Below are positions 1 to 8,540 of a DNA stretch of 36,851 nt, one piece after another. The translations under genes were made by a program, and so were the position numbers. The number at the start of each line of letters is the position of its first letter. Within the stretch, counting starts at the first letter, position 1. The notes under the pieces were generated by a model. It saw only the letters and a list, made by a program, of their open reading frames with translations. It was not told where the DNA came from and searched no databases. Source of the DNA: a bacterium. Its GTDB lineage: Bacteria; Bacteroidota; Bacteroidia; Cytophagales; Cyclobacteriaceae. The stretch covers positions 1 to 36,851 of the forward strand of contig JANSWY010000043.1 in the NCBI GenBank assembly GCA_024743255.1, written 5' to 3'.

Positions 1-346
1 AAATATCATGATTCCCCCTAACCAGGACAATGTGTATTTCAGGATAATCATGTAACCAGCTATTAAGCTGATGCCAATCCATATTGTGATCACTATGAAA
101 GAGATCGCCAAGAAAAATAATTCTTTTTGGTTTATAAATTTGAATAAGCTGATCAATCCGATAGAGATCATGTAAGTGAACCTGGCCAGGAACTGCTATC
201 CCTGATTTTCTGAAATGAGATGCTTTTCCCAGATGGACATCTGAGATGATGAGAGTCTTTTTTTGAATCCAGAAAAGCGCTTTCTCCGGTGAGAGTACCA
301 GGTTTTGTTCACATACTATGTGTGTTGCAGCGCCTTTCTCGATCAT
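1..346 (-). CDS. pdeM: Ligase-associated DNA damage response phosphoesterase PdeM (partial, C-terminus off window)
   Basis: A calcineurin-like metallophosphoesterase, read from the minus strand and cut by the window edge after 115 residues. The metal-binding signatures are visible in order: DVHLG (D36, H38), GDLFHS (G80-D81, H84) and GNHD (111-114). PdeM-type enzymes sit with an Lhr-like helicase, an ATP-dependent ligase and a nuclease in a bacterial DNA repair cluster; the helicase is indeed the second gene upstream here (847-3300). The ATG at 344-346 lies 9 nt after the stop of the DUF2147 gene, so the two are probably co-transcribed. The phosphoesterase fold is certain from the motifs. The PdeM assignment rests on the N-terminal sequence (L-x-P-E-K-A-L-F-W) and the neighbourhood. 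Confidence 0.85.
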   Translation of the reverse strand, partial: MIEKGAATHIVCEQNLVLSPEKALFWIQKKTLIISDVHLGKASHFRKSGIAVPGQVHLHDLYRIDQLIQIYKPKRIIFLGDLFHSDHNMDWHQLNSWLHDYPEIHIVLVRGNHDI

Positions 347-355
347 TCTGTGTAA

Positions 356-781
356 TTACTCTGCTGGCAACCAGGTTTGAGTTCTATAAAGGAAGTATAA
401 GTAACCCCTGACCTTTAGTTTACCATCTTCAACCCATAGTTTGCAATCATATACTTTACCGTTTTCAGGGTCCAAAATCTCACCTTTATCGTATTCGTTA
501 TCATCTGCATCAAATACCATATCTGTGATAATTTCCATTCCAATAACTTTCTGGTTCTTCTTTTTACCTGAACATTCTTCACAAATCGGATCTGGATCTT
601 CTCCCGGTTCTCTGAAGAGCTTGACAACCTTTCCGAATACCTTGTCTCCCTTTTTATAAATCTCTACAATTGAACGAGCTTTTCCAGTATTATCATCAAT
701 GGTCTTCCATTTACCAATGATATCCTGTGCGTTTGCACCAATTGAAAATATTAAGATGAATGATAATAAAATGTATTTCAT
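356..781 (-). CDS. Secreted DUF2147 domain protein
   Basis: A 141-residue protein with a clear signal peptide (MKYILLSFILIFSIGANAQ, cleavage probably after A18). The mature part matches the DUF2147 pattern: an opening GKWKTIDD, a GKARSIVEIY strand, a central DPENGKVYDCK segment, and a closing YRTQTWLP. Members are small periplasmic or exported beta-rich proteins of unknown biochemical role. The loop at residues 67-75 contains C-x2-C (ICEECSG), a possible metal or disulfide pair. The gene lies between an Lhr-type helicase (65 nt upstream) and pdeM (9 nt downstream), an odd place for an exported protein. Family call is firm; function is unknown. Confidence 0.85.
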   Translation of the reverse strand: MKYILLSFILIFSIGANAQDIIGKWKTIDDNTGKARSIVEIYKKGDKVFGKVVKLFREPGEDPDPICEECSGKKKNQKVIGMEIITDMVFDADDNEYDKGEILDPENGKVYDCKLWVEDGKLKVRGYLYFLYRTQTWLPAE

Positions 782-846
782 ATTTATGTCAATGTTAATT
801 TTGCAATTATAAACTCTTTAACTGATTTCTGGTTCGAGATATTTTA

Positions 847-3300
847 CTATTCCACAGAACTAAATTGAATTTGCATCTTCGCAATTCTGTCTACCAACTC
901 CTCCGAAGTAAATTTTTCTCTTATTCCATCAACCATAATTGGAAATGCAAATGGAGTTGGGTTGGGTGTCTCTTTCAGGATAATTCTCTGACTGTTTATT
1001 CTTTCCATTGCTTCCAACATTCGTTCTTTGTCGAGCTGCAGAGTAATTACCTCGTCCATTGCTTGTTTCATCAATAAATTATCCTGATCATAATCCTGAA
1101 AGACTTTATATATAATTCCCGTGGAAGCTTGTAAATGCCTTGCTGTTATGTTTTTGCCCGGATAACCCTGAAATATCAATCCAGCAATTGTAGCCACATC
1201 ACGAAATTTTCTTTTAGCCATTTCGGTCATATTAATTGAGTCATTGATTTCTTCCATCAAATTATCCATTCTGAATAAGTCTAATTCCAACGCTTCTTCA
1301 ATAGGAATTTCCACATCAGACAAAAGCTCAAACCCATAATCATTCATCGCTATAGAAAAGGAAATAGGTGTGAGTTCGCCTATTCTTAACGCTACTAATC
1401 CAGCTAATACCTCATGTACAAACCGACCTTCAAAAGGATAAATAAATATGTGATGACCCATTTTTGATTCTGTCTTTTCAATTAGCAGATAATCATTTCC
1501 AGGAATCATAGACCATTTTGCCTGATGATCGAGGATTGGTTTGATGCACTGCATTTCCGGATCGTCATAGATTCCGTTGGAAGCATCTTGAAGCTTTATT
1601 TTGATTAACTCAGAAAGTTTGGAAGACAATGGAAGTCTACCTCCTCCCCAAACTGGAACAATTCCTCGTTTTCTCTTCGATTTCTTAACATACACTGTGA
1701 GATCCTTGATTTTGTTGAATTCAAGGCTTTTACCGGCAAACCAAAACACATCACCGGGGTTGAGTTTTGAAACGAAGCTTTCTTCAATAGTCCCAATAAT
1801 TCCACCGGAAAGGAATTTAACTTTCAAAACCGGATCGCCTACAATTGTTCCAATCGACATCCTGTGTCTCATTGCTGTTCTGCGATTAGCCACTTTGTGT
1901 ACTCCTCGATCCAAAATAACTTTGGAGAATTCATCATATTCCCCCAAAGTCTTTCCTCCAGTTGTTATAAAGTCCAGACTCCAGGCCCACTCTTCTGGTG
2001 TGATTTTTTGATATGAATAGGTATGAGATATCTCCTCTCTAATAATTTTCTCCATGAAACCTTCACCAACCGCCAAGGTCACAAGGTATTGCACCAATAC
2101 ATCCAAAGAGTTTTCAAGAGGCTTTCGTTCTTCGTAAATATTCTTATCAATTGCCGACCGCAATGCAGCACCTTCCGGTAATTCCAAAGCATGTGTTGGA
2201 ACAAACCAAATTTTACTCAAGGCACCAGGCCGATGACCACTACGACCTGCTCGTTGAAAGAATCTTGAAACACCTTTGGGGCCTCCTACCTGAATCACAG
2301 TATCAACAGGTCTAAAGTCCACTCCCAGATCCAAGCTAGACGTACACACCACACATTTTAATTTACCCTCATGAAGTGCGTCTTCCACCCAGCCTCTTAT
2401 ACTTTGCTCAATACTTCCATGATGCATGGCAATCAGGCCTGACAAATGAGGTGCTTTATTGACAATATGTTGGTACCATAACTCGGTTTGGGATCTTGTG
2501 TTAGTAAATAAGAGAGTGGTACTACTTGCTTCTATAATAGGTAAAACTTTATCAATCAAATGAATTCCTAAATGACCCGACCATGGGAATTTTTCAACCT
2601 CATCTGGCAATACAGATTCTACTTCTATCTTCTTTTCAATATCAGCTTTAATCAGGACTCCTTCATCTTTATTAGCTGGTCCCAACAAAACCTCAAGCGC
2701 CTGGTCCATATTTCCGATGGTCGCAGAAATTCCCCAGACTTTTAGCTGATCTTCTAGTATTCCTCTAAGTCTGGAAATAACCAATTCTATTTGTACTCCT
2801 CGCTTTGTACCAAGTAGTTCGTGCCATTCATCTACTACAATGCATTTCAATTCTTTAAAGTAATTGGGATAATCCTTTTGACTTAGAAGAATATGTAAAC
2901 TCTCTGGTGTGATTACAAGACATTCGGGTGGGTTCGTTTTTTGTTTCTGTCTTTGTGAAGTAGAAGTATCACCAGTTCTTACGCCAACCTGCCAGGGTAC
3001 TCCAACTTCATTACAAAACTCCTGCATAGCATATTGAATATCCTTGGCCAAGGCGCGTAAAGGAGTCACCCATATTACCTGGATTCTATTTTTCTTTGGC
3101 TTTTTATAATCTTGGTTTTGTTGAATGTATTCCAAAACTGTAGGTATCCAAAGGGCATAAGTTTTACCGCTTCCTGTAGGAGCATTTAAAATTCCCCCTT
3201 TACCATCAAAATATGAATCCCATACATCGATCTGAAATGGAAAAGGTTTCCATTTTCTGGACTTAAACCAATCAAACGCTATTTTGTAAACATCTCTCAA
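847..3300 (-). CDS. Ligase-associated DNA damage response DEXH-box helicase (Lhr-core type)
   Basis: An 817-residue superfamily 2 helicase. Visible motifs are the Q-motif region KPFPFQ (18-23), Walker A PTGSGKT (41-47), motif II DEWH (157-160), motif III SAT (192-194), HHGS (293-296) and motif VI QRAGRSGHR (349-357). A long C-terminal part follows, with the winged-helix and Lhr-core regions. Proteins of this type unwind DNA or DNA/RNA and are found with PdeM, a ligase and a beta-CASP-type nuclease in DNA repair clusters. pdeM is close by, but no ligase or nuclease lies next to it in this window. The start appears to be TTG at 3300: no ATG is in frame before Walker A, and an in-frame stop lies at 3316-3318. 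Confidence 0.88.
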   Translation of the reverse strand: MRDVYKIAFDWFKSRKWKPFPFQIDVWDSYFDGKGGILNAPTGSGKTYALWIPTVLEYIQQNQDYKKPKKNRIQVIWVTPLRALAKDIQYAMQEFCNEVGVPWQVGVRTGDTSTSQRQKQKTNPPECLVITPESLHILLSQKDYPNYFKELKCIVVDEWHELLGTKRGVQIELVISRLRGILEDQLKVWGISATIGNMDQALEVLLGPANKDEGVLIKADIEKKIEVESVLPDEVEKFPWSGHLGIHLIDKVLPIIEASSTTLLFTNTRSQTELWYQHIVNKAPHLSGLIAMHHGSIEQSIRGWVEDALHEGKLKCVVCTSSLDLGVDFRPVDTVIQVGGPKGVSRFFQRAGRSGHRPGALSKIWFVPTHALELPEGAALRSAIDKNIYEERKPLENSLDVLVQYLVTLAVGEGFMEKIIREEISHTYSYQKITPEEWAWSLDFITTGGKTLGEYDEFSKVILDRGVHKVANRRTAMRHRMSIGTIVGDPVLKVKFLSGGIIGTIEESFVSKLNPGDVFWFAGKSLEFNKIKDLTVYVKKSKRKRGIVPVWGGGRLPLSSKLSELIKIKLQDASNGIYDDPEMQCIKPILDHQAKWSMIPGNDYLLIEKTESKMGHHIFIYPFEGRFVHEVLAGLVALRIGELTPISFSIAMNDYGFELLSDVEIPIEEALELDLFRMDNLMEEINDSINMTEMAKRKFRDVATIAGLIFQGYPGKNITARHLQASTGIIYKVFQDYDQDNLLMKQAMDEVITLQLDKERMLEAMERINSQRIILKETPNPTPFAFPIMVDGIREKFTSEELVDRIAKMQIQFSSVE

Positions 3301-3395
3301 AGGAAGAAATCTAATTTATTACATCATTAGCAATTAAACACCATATTTGCCAGGTGAGAAACTGGAAACAAGGGATATTGCGACTAGACAATTTA

Positions 3396-4826
3396 ATGAA
3401 TAATGTCCCTACATGGTTGATAATATTCCTGCTTAGTATTGTAAATTTCCTTTCATTTCAAGTGTGGCCAAATGAGCAAAATAATTTCACAATAGCCAAA
3501 CACTTTATTGACCCTTCCTGGATGCAGGATTCCTTTTCATTAAATCAATGGCATGGCCCCAATTATATTTACTGGACAATCGCTGGATGGGGATTGAAGT
3601 ATCTCTCATTTACTCAATTTGGGTTCATAACACGATTGGTGAATTATTTGTTGTATGCCATTCCGCTAGGTAAGCTTTTTAAAAAACTGAAATTCTCGAA
3701 TTTTGGAGTTCTATTATTTCTTCAAATCATCTTTCTATATCAAGATTTCTTATCTGGCGAATGGATATGGGGAGGATTTGAAGGTAAAACAATGGCTTAT
3801 ATCTTCATATTCTGGTCGATTCTGATGATATATGAATCAAAGTATTTATCGGCAGTTGTACTTATTGCTGTTGCTACTTATTGTCATGTACTTGTTGGGG
3901 GTTGGTTCTTTCTTGGTTTCTTACTTTTCACATTCATTGAATCTGGATTATCCAAGAACCTATTAAAATGGTCACTCTTGTATTCGTCAACAGTTGCACC
4001 TTATGCTATCTACATATTGCTGCATTTGCTCAACAGTCAAACAATCGAACACGAACCCTCTGCAGATTGGATATATGTGTTTTTTAGAAACCCTCATCAT
4101 GCCGTCCCAACCCTAGCCCCTAAGTTTTGGGAGCATAATTGGTTTGCGGTATTCGTTATGTCAACATCTCTTTACTGGCTTAAGAAGGGCACAACGGAAC
4201 ATAAAGCACAAAGACTTGCAGCCTCATTCAATTTGATTATTCTTTCAGCAATTGCAATCTCATATATAGATGAGGATGGCACGCTTTTAAAATATTACCT
4301 GTTTAGAATGACAACAATTGCGCTATTCTTTACGCTTCTGGCTCTATCGATCCATTTAAAGGAAATATTCACAGGAGAATCGGTGGTAACGGCATCAATC
4401 AAATTGATCAAGTTATGCATCATCCTGATATTGGTTTATCAAGGAGTAAGAATCAATCTCGACAGAAACATACCCAAGGACCAGAAATTGGCTTACGATA
4501 GCTTTATAGAATTTGCAAAAAGAAAGACTTCTGATACCAGTGTTTTTTTATTCATTAATTACAATGACAAATCCGAGAACATTCAATTTATTGTGGATGC
4601 AGAAAGAGAGCGATTTGTTTCATTTAAGATGGTTCCTGAAGGAGATGAAGCTATTATTGAATGGTATAATAGAATTCAGTTAAGAAACCAATTACAGAAA
4701 TCTCAAAGGTTAAGTGACGATTGGATCGATAAATACGGTATCAATTACATTGTATCGAAAACTAAGATTTTGGATGAAAGTCCAGTTTTTGAAAATGACT
4801 TCTACCATGTATATGCGATAAAATAA
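3396..4826 (+). CDS. Polytopic membrane protein of unknown function
   Basis: A 476-residue protein with roughly nine to eleven hydrophobic segments over its first three quarters and a soluble C-terminal part of about 100 residues. The first lumenal-type loop contains acidic and aromatic residues (DPSWMQDSF, then NQWHGPNYIYW), and a charged motif GEWIWGGFEGKT follows. The general build recalls GT-C-like glycosyltransferases and the DUF6798 group, but I cannot assign a reaction. The reading frame could also start at GTG 3354, adding 14 residues. I prefer ATG 3396 because a promoter-like CATATTTG (3342-3349) would place the transcript start near 3355. It is divergent from the helicase gene and ends at a terminator shared with hppA. 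Confidence 0.75.
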   Translation: MNNVPTWLIIFLLSIVNFLSFQVWPNEQNNFTIAKHFIDPSWMQDSFSLNQWHGPNYIYWTIAGWGLKYLSFTQFGFITRLVNYLLYAIPLGKLFKKLKFSNFGVLLFLQIIFLYQDFLSGEWIWGGFEGKTMAYIFIFWSILMIYESKYLSAVVLIAVATYCHVLVGGWFFLGFLLFTFIESGLSKNLLKWSLLYSSTVAPYAIYILLHLLNSQTIEHEPSADWIYVFFRNPHHAVPTLAPKFWEHNWFAVFVMSTSLYWLKKGTTEHKAQRLAASFNLIILSAIAISYIDEDGTLLKYYLFRMTTIALFFTLLALSIHLKEIFTGESVVTASIKLIKLCIILILVYQGVRINLDRNIPKDQKLAYDSFIEFAKRKTSDTSVFLFINYNDKSENIQFIVDAERERFVSFKMVPEGDEAIIEWYNRIQLRNQLQKSQRLSDDWIDKYGINYIVSKTKILDESPVFENDFYHVYAIK

Positions 4827-4827
4827 A

Positions 4828-4859
4828 AAAGCCTCCGCTCAATAAAGAACAGAGGCTTT
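4828..4859. terminator. Two-way rho-independent terminator between convergent genes
   Basis: A perfect 8-bp stem, AAAGCCTC (4828-4835) with GAGGCTTT (4852-4859), encloses a 16-nt loop. It sits between the stop of the plus-strand membrane gene (4826) and the stop of the minus-strand hppA gene (4879). A-rich sequence on its left gives a T-run for the minus-strand transcript, and GGCTTTATCTAT serves the plus strand. It probably ends both transcripts. Confidence 0.8.
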
Positions 4860-4878
4860 ATCTATAAATTAAATATTC

Positions 4879-7224
4879 TTATTCTTCCAGATTATCAACT
4901 TTCGCTTCAACCTCAGCTTTTGTACCAGAAACAGTAGAAACAGTAGTTTCACCATTTTTGGTTGTTGTGATTGTTGCTGTTACCTGAGTATCTGTAGCAA
5001 CTGCTTCTTTAATAATCACCTTTTGTTCGATTACCTGTTCGCTAACTTCAGGTGCTGCAGTTGAGCCATGAGAAGCTCCTCCGTACATTTCACCTAAAAT
5101 TGGAGCAATAACAAGTCCTACAAGACAAGTAAGCTTAATCAAAATATTCATTGAAGGACCAGAAGTATCTTTGAATGGATCTCCAACAGTATCTCCAGTT
5201 ACTGCAGCCTTATGAGCTTCAGAACCTTTGTAAGTCATTTCTCCGTCAATCATTACTCCAGCCTCGAAAGATTTCTTAGCGTTATCCCATGCACCACCAG
5301 CGTTATTTTGGAAGATAGCCCAAAGTACACCAGAAACAGCTACACCTGCCATATAGCTACCAAGTGCTTCAGGACCCATAGCGAAACCAATAATAATTGG
5401 AGTCACAATTGTAATTGCACCAGGAAGCATCATTTCTTTGATAGCTGCTTTGGTAGAGATGTCAACACATTTACCGTATTCAGGCTTACCAGTACCTTCC
5501 ATGATACCAGGAATTTCCTTGAATTGTCTTCTAACCTCTTTCACCATTTCCATGGCAGCTTTACCTACAGAGTTCATTGCAAGCGCAGAGAACACTACAG
5601 GAATCATACCTCCTATGAATAGTGCAGCCAATACATCAGCTTTGAATATGTTGATTCCATCGATTCCAGTGAATGTGACGTAAGCAGCAAATAATGCAAG
5701 TGCTGTCAAAGCTGCTGATGCAATTGCAAACCCTTTACCTACAGCAGCAGTTGTGTTTCCTACAGAGTCAAGGATGTCAGTTCTTTCTCTAACTTCTTTA
5801 GGAAGCTCACTCATTTCAGCGATACCACCAGCGTTATCAGCAATAGGACCGAAAGCGTCAATTGCTAACTGCATTGCAGTAGTTGCCATCATTGCAGAAG
5901 CTGCAATACCAACACCGTAGAATCCAGCAAGTTCATAAGATCCCCAAATCGCTCCTGCGAAAAGGATGATTGGAGCAAATGTTGAGATCATTCCGGTAGC
6001 CAGTCCAGCAATAATGTTAGTCGCTGCACCAGTAGAAGATCTGTTTACAATATCAAGAACAGGTTTTTTACCAAGACCTGTGTAGTATTCTGTGAAATAA
6101 GAAATGGCCCCACCCACAATCAATCCGATAATTACAGCACCAAATACGTGCATTGGAGTGATTGTTTTTAAGCCTTCTCCGAAGAATTCCATCTTCATTT
6201 CTGTAGGAAGCAATAAACCAATAACGAAATAAGCTGCGATACCAGTAATGATAATAGAGCTCCAGTTTCCTTTATTTAAAGCCGCTTGAACTTGAGATTC
6301 TTTAGCGTCGTTACTTCCGATTTTGATGAATAGAGTACCGATGATTGAGAATAAGATTCCTAATCCAGCGATAACAAGTGGCAACAAGATTGGACCAATT
6401 CCATTGAACTCATCAGTAATAGAACCACCCATATCTCTAATCAGGTAATTACCCAATACCATTGATGCCAATACTGTCGCAACATAAGAACCGAATAAAT
6501 CCGCTCCCATTCCAGCAACGTCACCTACATTGTCTCCTACGTTATCAGCAATTGTGGCTGGATTTCTTGGATCATCCTCTGGAATCCCAGCTTCAACTTT
6601 TCCTACTAAGTCAGCTCCAACGTCTGCAGCCTTTGTGTAGATACCTCCGCCAACTCTTGCGAAAAGTGCAATTGACTCAGCTCCTAAAGAGAATCCAGCT
6701 AAAGCCTCAAGTACCATGGTCATATCTTCATTGCTAGTCCAAGTACCATTCATGAACATGTGGAAAAGTAAAATGAAGATTAAGCTAAGTCCGAAAACTG
6801 CTAATCCTGCAACTCCTAATCCCATAACAGTTCCTCCTGTAAAAGAAACTTTCAAAGCATGAGGAAGGCTAGTTCTTGCTGCTTGTGTAGTTCTTACGTT
6901 AGCTGCTGTTGCAATTCGCATTCCGATATTTCCTGCGAGTGCAGAGAAGAAAGCTCCAATCACAAATGCAATTACTATAAACCAGTGAGTTGTGTCTACC
7001 AACATAGAGATAACTCCTAATAATATACCAGCAACTACTACGAATATTGCTAATACTCTATACTCAGCTGATAAAAATGCCAATGCTCCTTCACGAATGT
7101 GATTAGCCAGGCCTTTCATTTTTTCTTCACCGGCATCTTGCTTGTTAACCCATTGTGATTTAAAAAACATCACAACAAGTCCCACTAAACCAAGCACAGG
7201 AACCAAATAGATGATATTACTCAT
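4879..7224 (-). CDS. hppA: Membrane-bound ion-pumping pyrophosphatase, K+-dependent type
   Basis: A 781-residue pump that couples pyrophosphate hydrolysis to ion export. The family signature spans about residues 189-247: [20 protein letters not shown], then [12 protein letters not shown] and [12 protein letters not shown], which together bind Mg-PPi. In the later [11 protein letters not shown] motif an alanine stands where K+-independent enzymes have lysine, so the enzyme should need K+. E183 (GAESIALF, fifth helix) is the only obvious ion-gate glutamate: DLFGSY (242-247) lacks the glutamate seen in Na+ pumps (DLFE), and the H+-pump position (GSYAE) is also not acidic. This matches the K+-dependent H+-pump subgroup of Flavobacterium johnsoniae. 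A 55-residue Ser/Thr/Val-rich tail follows the last helix. It has its own promoter and a leader of about 95 nt. Confidence 0.96.
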   Translation of the reverse strand: MSNIIYLVPVLGLVGLVVMFFKSQWVNKQDAGEEKMKGLANHIREGALAFLSAEYRVLAIFVVVAGILLGVISMLVDTTHWFIVIAFVIGAFFSALAGNIGMRIATAANVRTTQAARTSLPHALKVSFTGGTVMGLGVAGLAVFGLSLIFILLFHMFMNGTWTSNEDMTMVLEALAGFSLGAESIALFARVGGGIYTKAADVGADLVGKVEAGIPEDDPRNPATIADNVGDNVGDVAGMGADLFGSYVATVLASMVLGNYLIRDMGGSITDEFNGIGPILLPLVIAGLGILFSIIGTLFIKIGSNDAKESQVQAALNKGNWSSIIITGIAAYFVIGLLLPTEMKMEFFGEGLKTITPMHVFGAVIIGLIVGGAISYFTEYYTGLGKKPVLDIVNRSSTGAATNIIAGLATGMISTFAPIILFAGAIWGSYELAGFYGVGIAASAMMATTAMQLAIDAFGPIADNAGGIAEMSELPKEVRERTDILDSVGNTTAAVGKGFAIASAALTALALFAAYVTFTGIDGINIFKADVLAALFIGGMIPVVFSALAMNSVGKAAMEMVKEVRRQFKEIPGIMEGTGKPEYGKCVDISTKAAIKEMMLPGAITIVTPIIIGFAMGPEALGSYMAGVAVSGVLWAIFQNNAGGAWDNAKKSFEAGVMIDGEMTYKGSEAHKAAVTGDTVGDPFKDTSGPSMNILIKLTCLVGLVIAPILGEMYGGASHGSTAAPEVSEQVIEQKVIIKEAVATDTQVTATITTTKNGETTVSTVSGTKAEVEAKVDNLEE

Positions 7225-7253
7225 TTGATTATATAAATTTTAAGGGTAATTCC

Positions 7254-7291
7254 GGAAACTGAATTAAGTACAAACTCCAACATTCGTTTCC
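7254..7291 (-). promoter_or_regulatory. Stem-loop in the hppA 5' leader
   Basis: On the minus strand GGAAAC-GAAT (7291-7282) pairs with ATTC-A-GTTTCC (7264-7254): ten base pairs with one bulged A and a 17-nt loop. It lies inside the predicted leader between the -7 box (7326-7333) and the hppA start (7224). It may affect mRNA stability or translation, or be chance. No known riboswitch fold is recognised. Confidence 0.35.
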
Positions 7292-7325
7292 AGCTAAAAT
7301 TCAACACTTTTTCAAAAACAGGTTG

Positions 7326-7333
7326 CAAAGATA
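7326..7333 (-). promoter_or_regulatory. -7 box (TATCTTTG) of the hppA promoter
   Basis: Exact match to the Bacteroidota TAnnTTTG -7 element, read on the minus strand 102 nt before the hppA start. A clear TTG -33 box is not seen at the usual distance. The only gene downstream in this direction is hppA. Confidence 0.6.
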
Positions 7334-7402
7334 GAATAACCTGCTAATTATAAAAATATATGCCTGAATATTAGCTAACCCGCTGATTTTCTACGAGAAA
7401 CG

Positions 7403-7431
7403 TCACCAATTGAAAGGATGAAAATTGGTGA
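7403..7431. terminator. Hairpin just after folE
   Basis: A 9-bp perfect stem, TCACCAATT (7403-7411) with AATTGGTGA (7423-7431), with an 11-nt loop. It starts 2 nt after the folE stop on the minus strand. There is no T-run, so it is at best a weak terminator or a 3'-end stabilising structure. Confidence 0.45.
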
Positions 7432-7432
7432 A

Positions 7433-8134
7433 TTAGTCGTGAGTTCTGGTGTTGATATAGTTTAGGAATTCAGTTTTGATAGCTTCATCTTTAAACTTAC
7501 CGCTAAAGTATGCTGTACCAGTTCTACTATTGGTATCATTTACTCCTCTTGATGATACACACATATGAGATGCGTCCATTACAACAGCAACATCTTCGGT
7601 TTGAAGCGATTCCATTAAATCTTTAGCTATTTGAACGGTAAGGCGTTCTTGAACTTGTGGTCTTTTGGAGTAATACTGGACAATTCGGTTAATTTTAGAA
7701 AGTCCAATCACTTTTCCACTTGAAAAATAGGCAACATGAGCTTTACCATAAATTGGAACAAAGTGATGTTCACAATGTGAGTAGAATGTTATGTCTTTCT
7801 CAACAAGCATTTGATCATAGTTGTACTTGTTTTCGAATAGACGCACATCTGGCTTATTTTTGGGATTCAATCCACTGAATACTTCCTGGACGTACATTTT
7901 AGCAACACGCATTGGAGTACCTTTTAGACTGTCGTCAGTCAGATCCATTCCAAGTATTTGCATGATTTCTTTGAAGTGTTTGGCTATTAATTCCATCTTC
8001 AATTCGTCATCAACTTCAAAGGCATCAGGCCTCATTGGTGTATCGTGTGCTGAACCCACGTGATCATCACCAAATGGATCGTATTGCTCATCATTCTTTT
8101 CTGTACTCATATTTTCAGGATGGATATTCGACAT
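7433..8134 (-). CDS. folE: GTP cyclohydrolase I
   Basis: A 233-residue enzyme converting GTP to dihydroneopterin triphosphate, the first step to folate and biopterin. The zinc ligands of the family are present: C121 and H124 in YSHCEHHFVP and C192 in DASHMCVSSRG. So are the signatures GTPMRVAKMY and KINRIVQYYSKRPQVQERLT. The first 40 residues are polar and specific to this group. The frame overlaps the upstream pterin synthase gene by 20 nt if it starts at 8134. A second ATG at 8110 (giving MSTEKNDE) would start 5 nt after that gene's stop and is equally credible. Both genes are probably read from the promoter near 8554-8561. As a zinc type-IA enzyme it would depend on Zn supply. Confidence 0.96.
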   Translation of the reverse strand: MSNIHPENMSTEKNDEQYDPFGDDHVGSAHDTPMRPDAFEVDDELKMELIAKHFKEIMQILGMDLTDDSLKGTPMRVAKMYVQEVFSGLNPKNKPDVRLFENKYNYDQMLVEKDITFYSHCEHHFVPIYGKAHVAYFSSGKVIGLSKINRIVQYYSKRPQVQERLTVQIAKDLMESLQTEDVAVVMDASHMCVSSRGVNDTNSRTGTAYFSGKFKDEAIKTEFLNYINTRTHD

Positions 8135-8522
8135 AATTTCTTTCAGTTTCGTAGAGTGTTATTTTTAAATCGTACGCTGAATCGATCTTTTCTCGAAGGA
8201 TATTGAATATAACAACAACTATGTTTTCCGCTGTTGGGTTCAAATTTCGAAATTCCTCAGTATCCAGATTCAGGTTTTTGTGATCAAATCTGTCTAATAC
8301 ATTTTCTTTGATCAGATCACTTAGTAATTTCATGTCATATACATACCCCGTATCTGGATTAATTTCTCCGGTAAGTCTTACGATTACCTCATAATTATGT
8401 CCATGATAATTGGGGTTATTGCATTTGCCAAACACCTTTTTATTCATTTCATCACTCCAATCCGGATTATGGAGTCTGTGTGCGGCATTGAAATGCTCTT
8501 TTCTGAATACGGATACTTTCAT
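8115..8522 (-). CDS. COG0720 pterin synthase (6-pyruvoyl-tetrahydropterin synthase or QueD)
   Basis: A 135-residue protein of the 6-pyruvoyl-tetrahydropterin / 6-carboxy-tetrahydropterin synthase family. It acts on dihydroneopterin triphosphate made by FolE, whose gene follows directly. Zinc ligands are H15, H40 and H42; the catalytic cysteine is C34 in GKCNNPNYHGHNY. The spacing is C-x5-HGH, as in animal 6-pyruvoyl-tetrahydropterin synthase, whereas classical QueD of queuosine synthesis has C-x3-HGH. Later motifs are NPTAENI (94-100) and the closing ETERNYVEYPS. A biopterin role is therefore possible, though many databases would call it QueD by default. It has an exact -7 box 32 nt upstream. 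Confidence 0.9.
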   Translation of the reverse strand: MKVSVFRKEHFNAAHRLHNPDWSDEMNKKVFGKCNNPNYHGHNYEVIVRLTGEINPDTGYVYDMKLLSDLIKENVLDRFDHKNLNLDTEEFRNLNPTAENIVVVIFNILREKIDSAYDLKITLYETERNYVEYPS

Positions 8523-8540
8523 AAATAAATCCTCGAGTCA

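Noticed and set aside
415-659. Alternative frames within the DUF2147 gene on both strands
   Set aside because: The DUF2147 frame has a signal peptide and family motifs; the others do not.
5212-5683. Long plus-strand open frames opposite hppA (and similar ones opposite fahA, porX and deoC)
   Set aside because: They are shadows of strongly conserved minus-strand genes and have no start signals or recognisable sequence.
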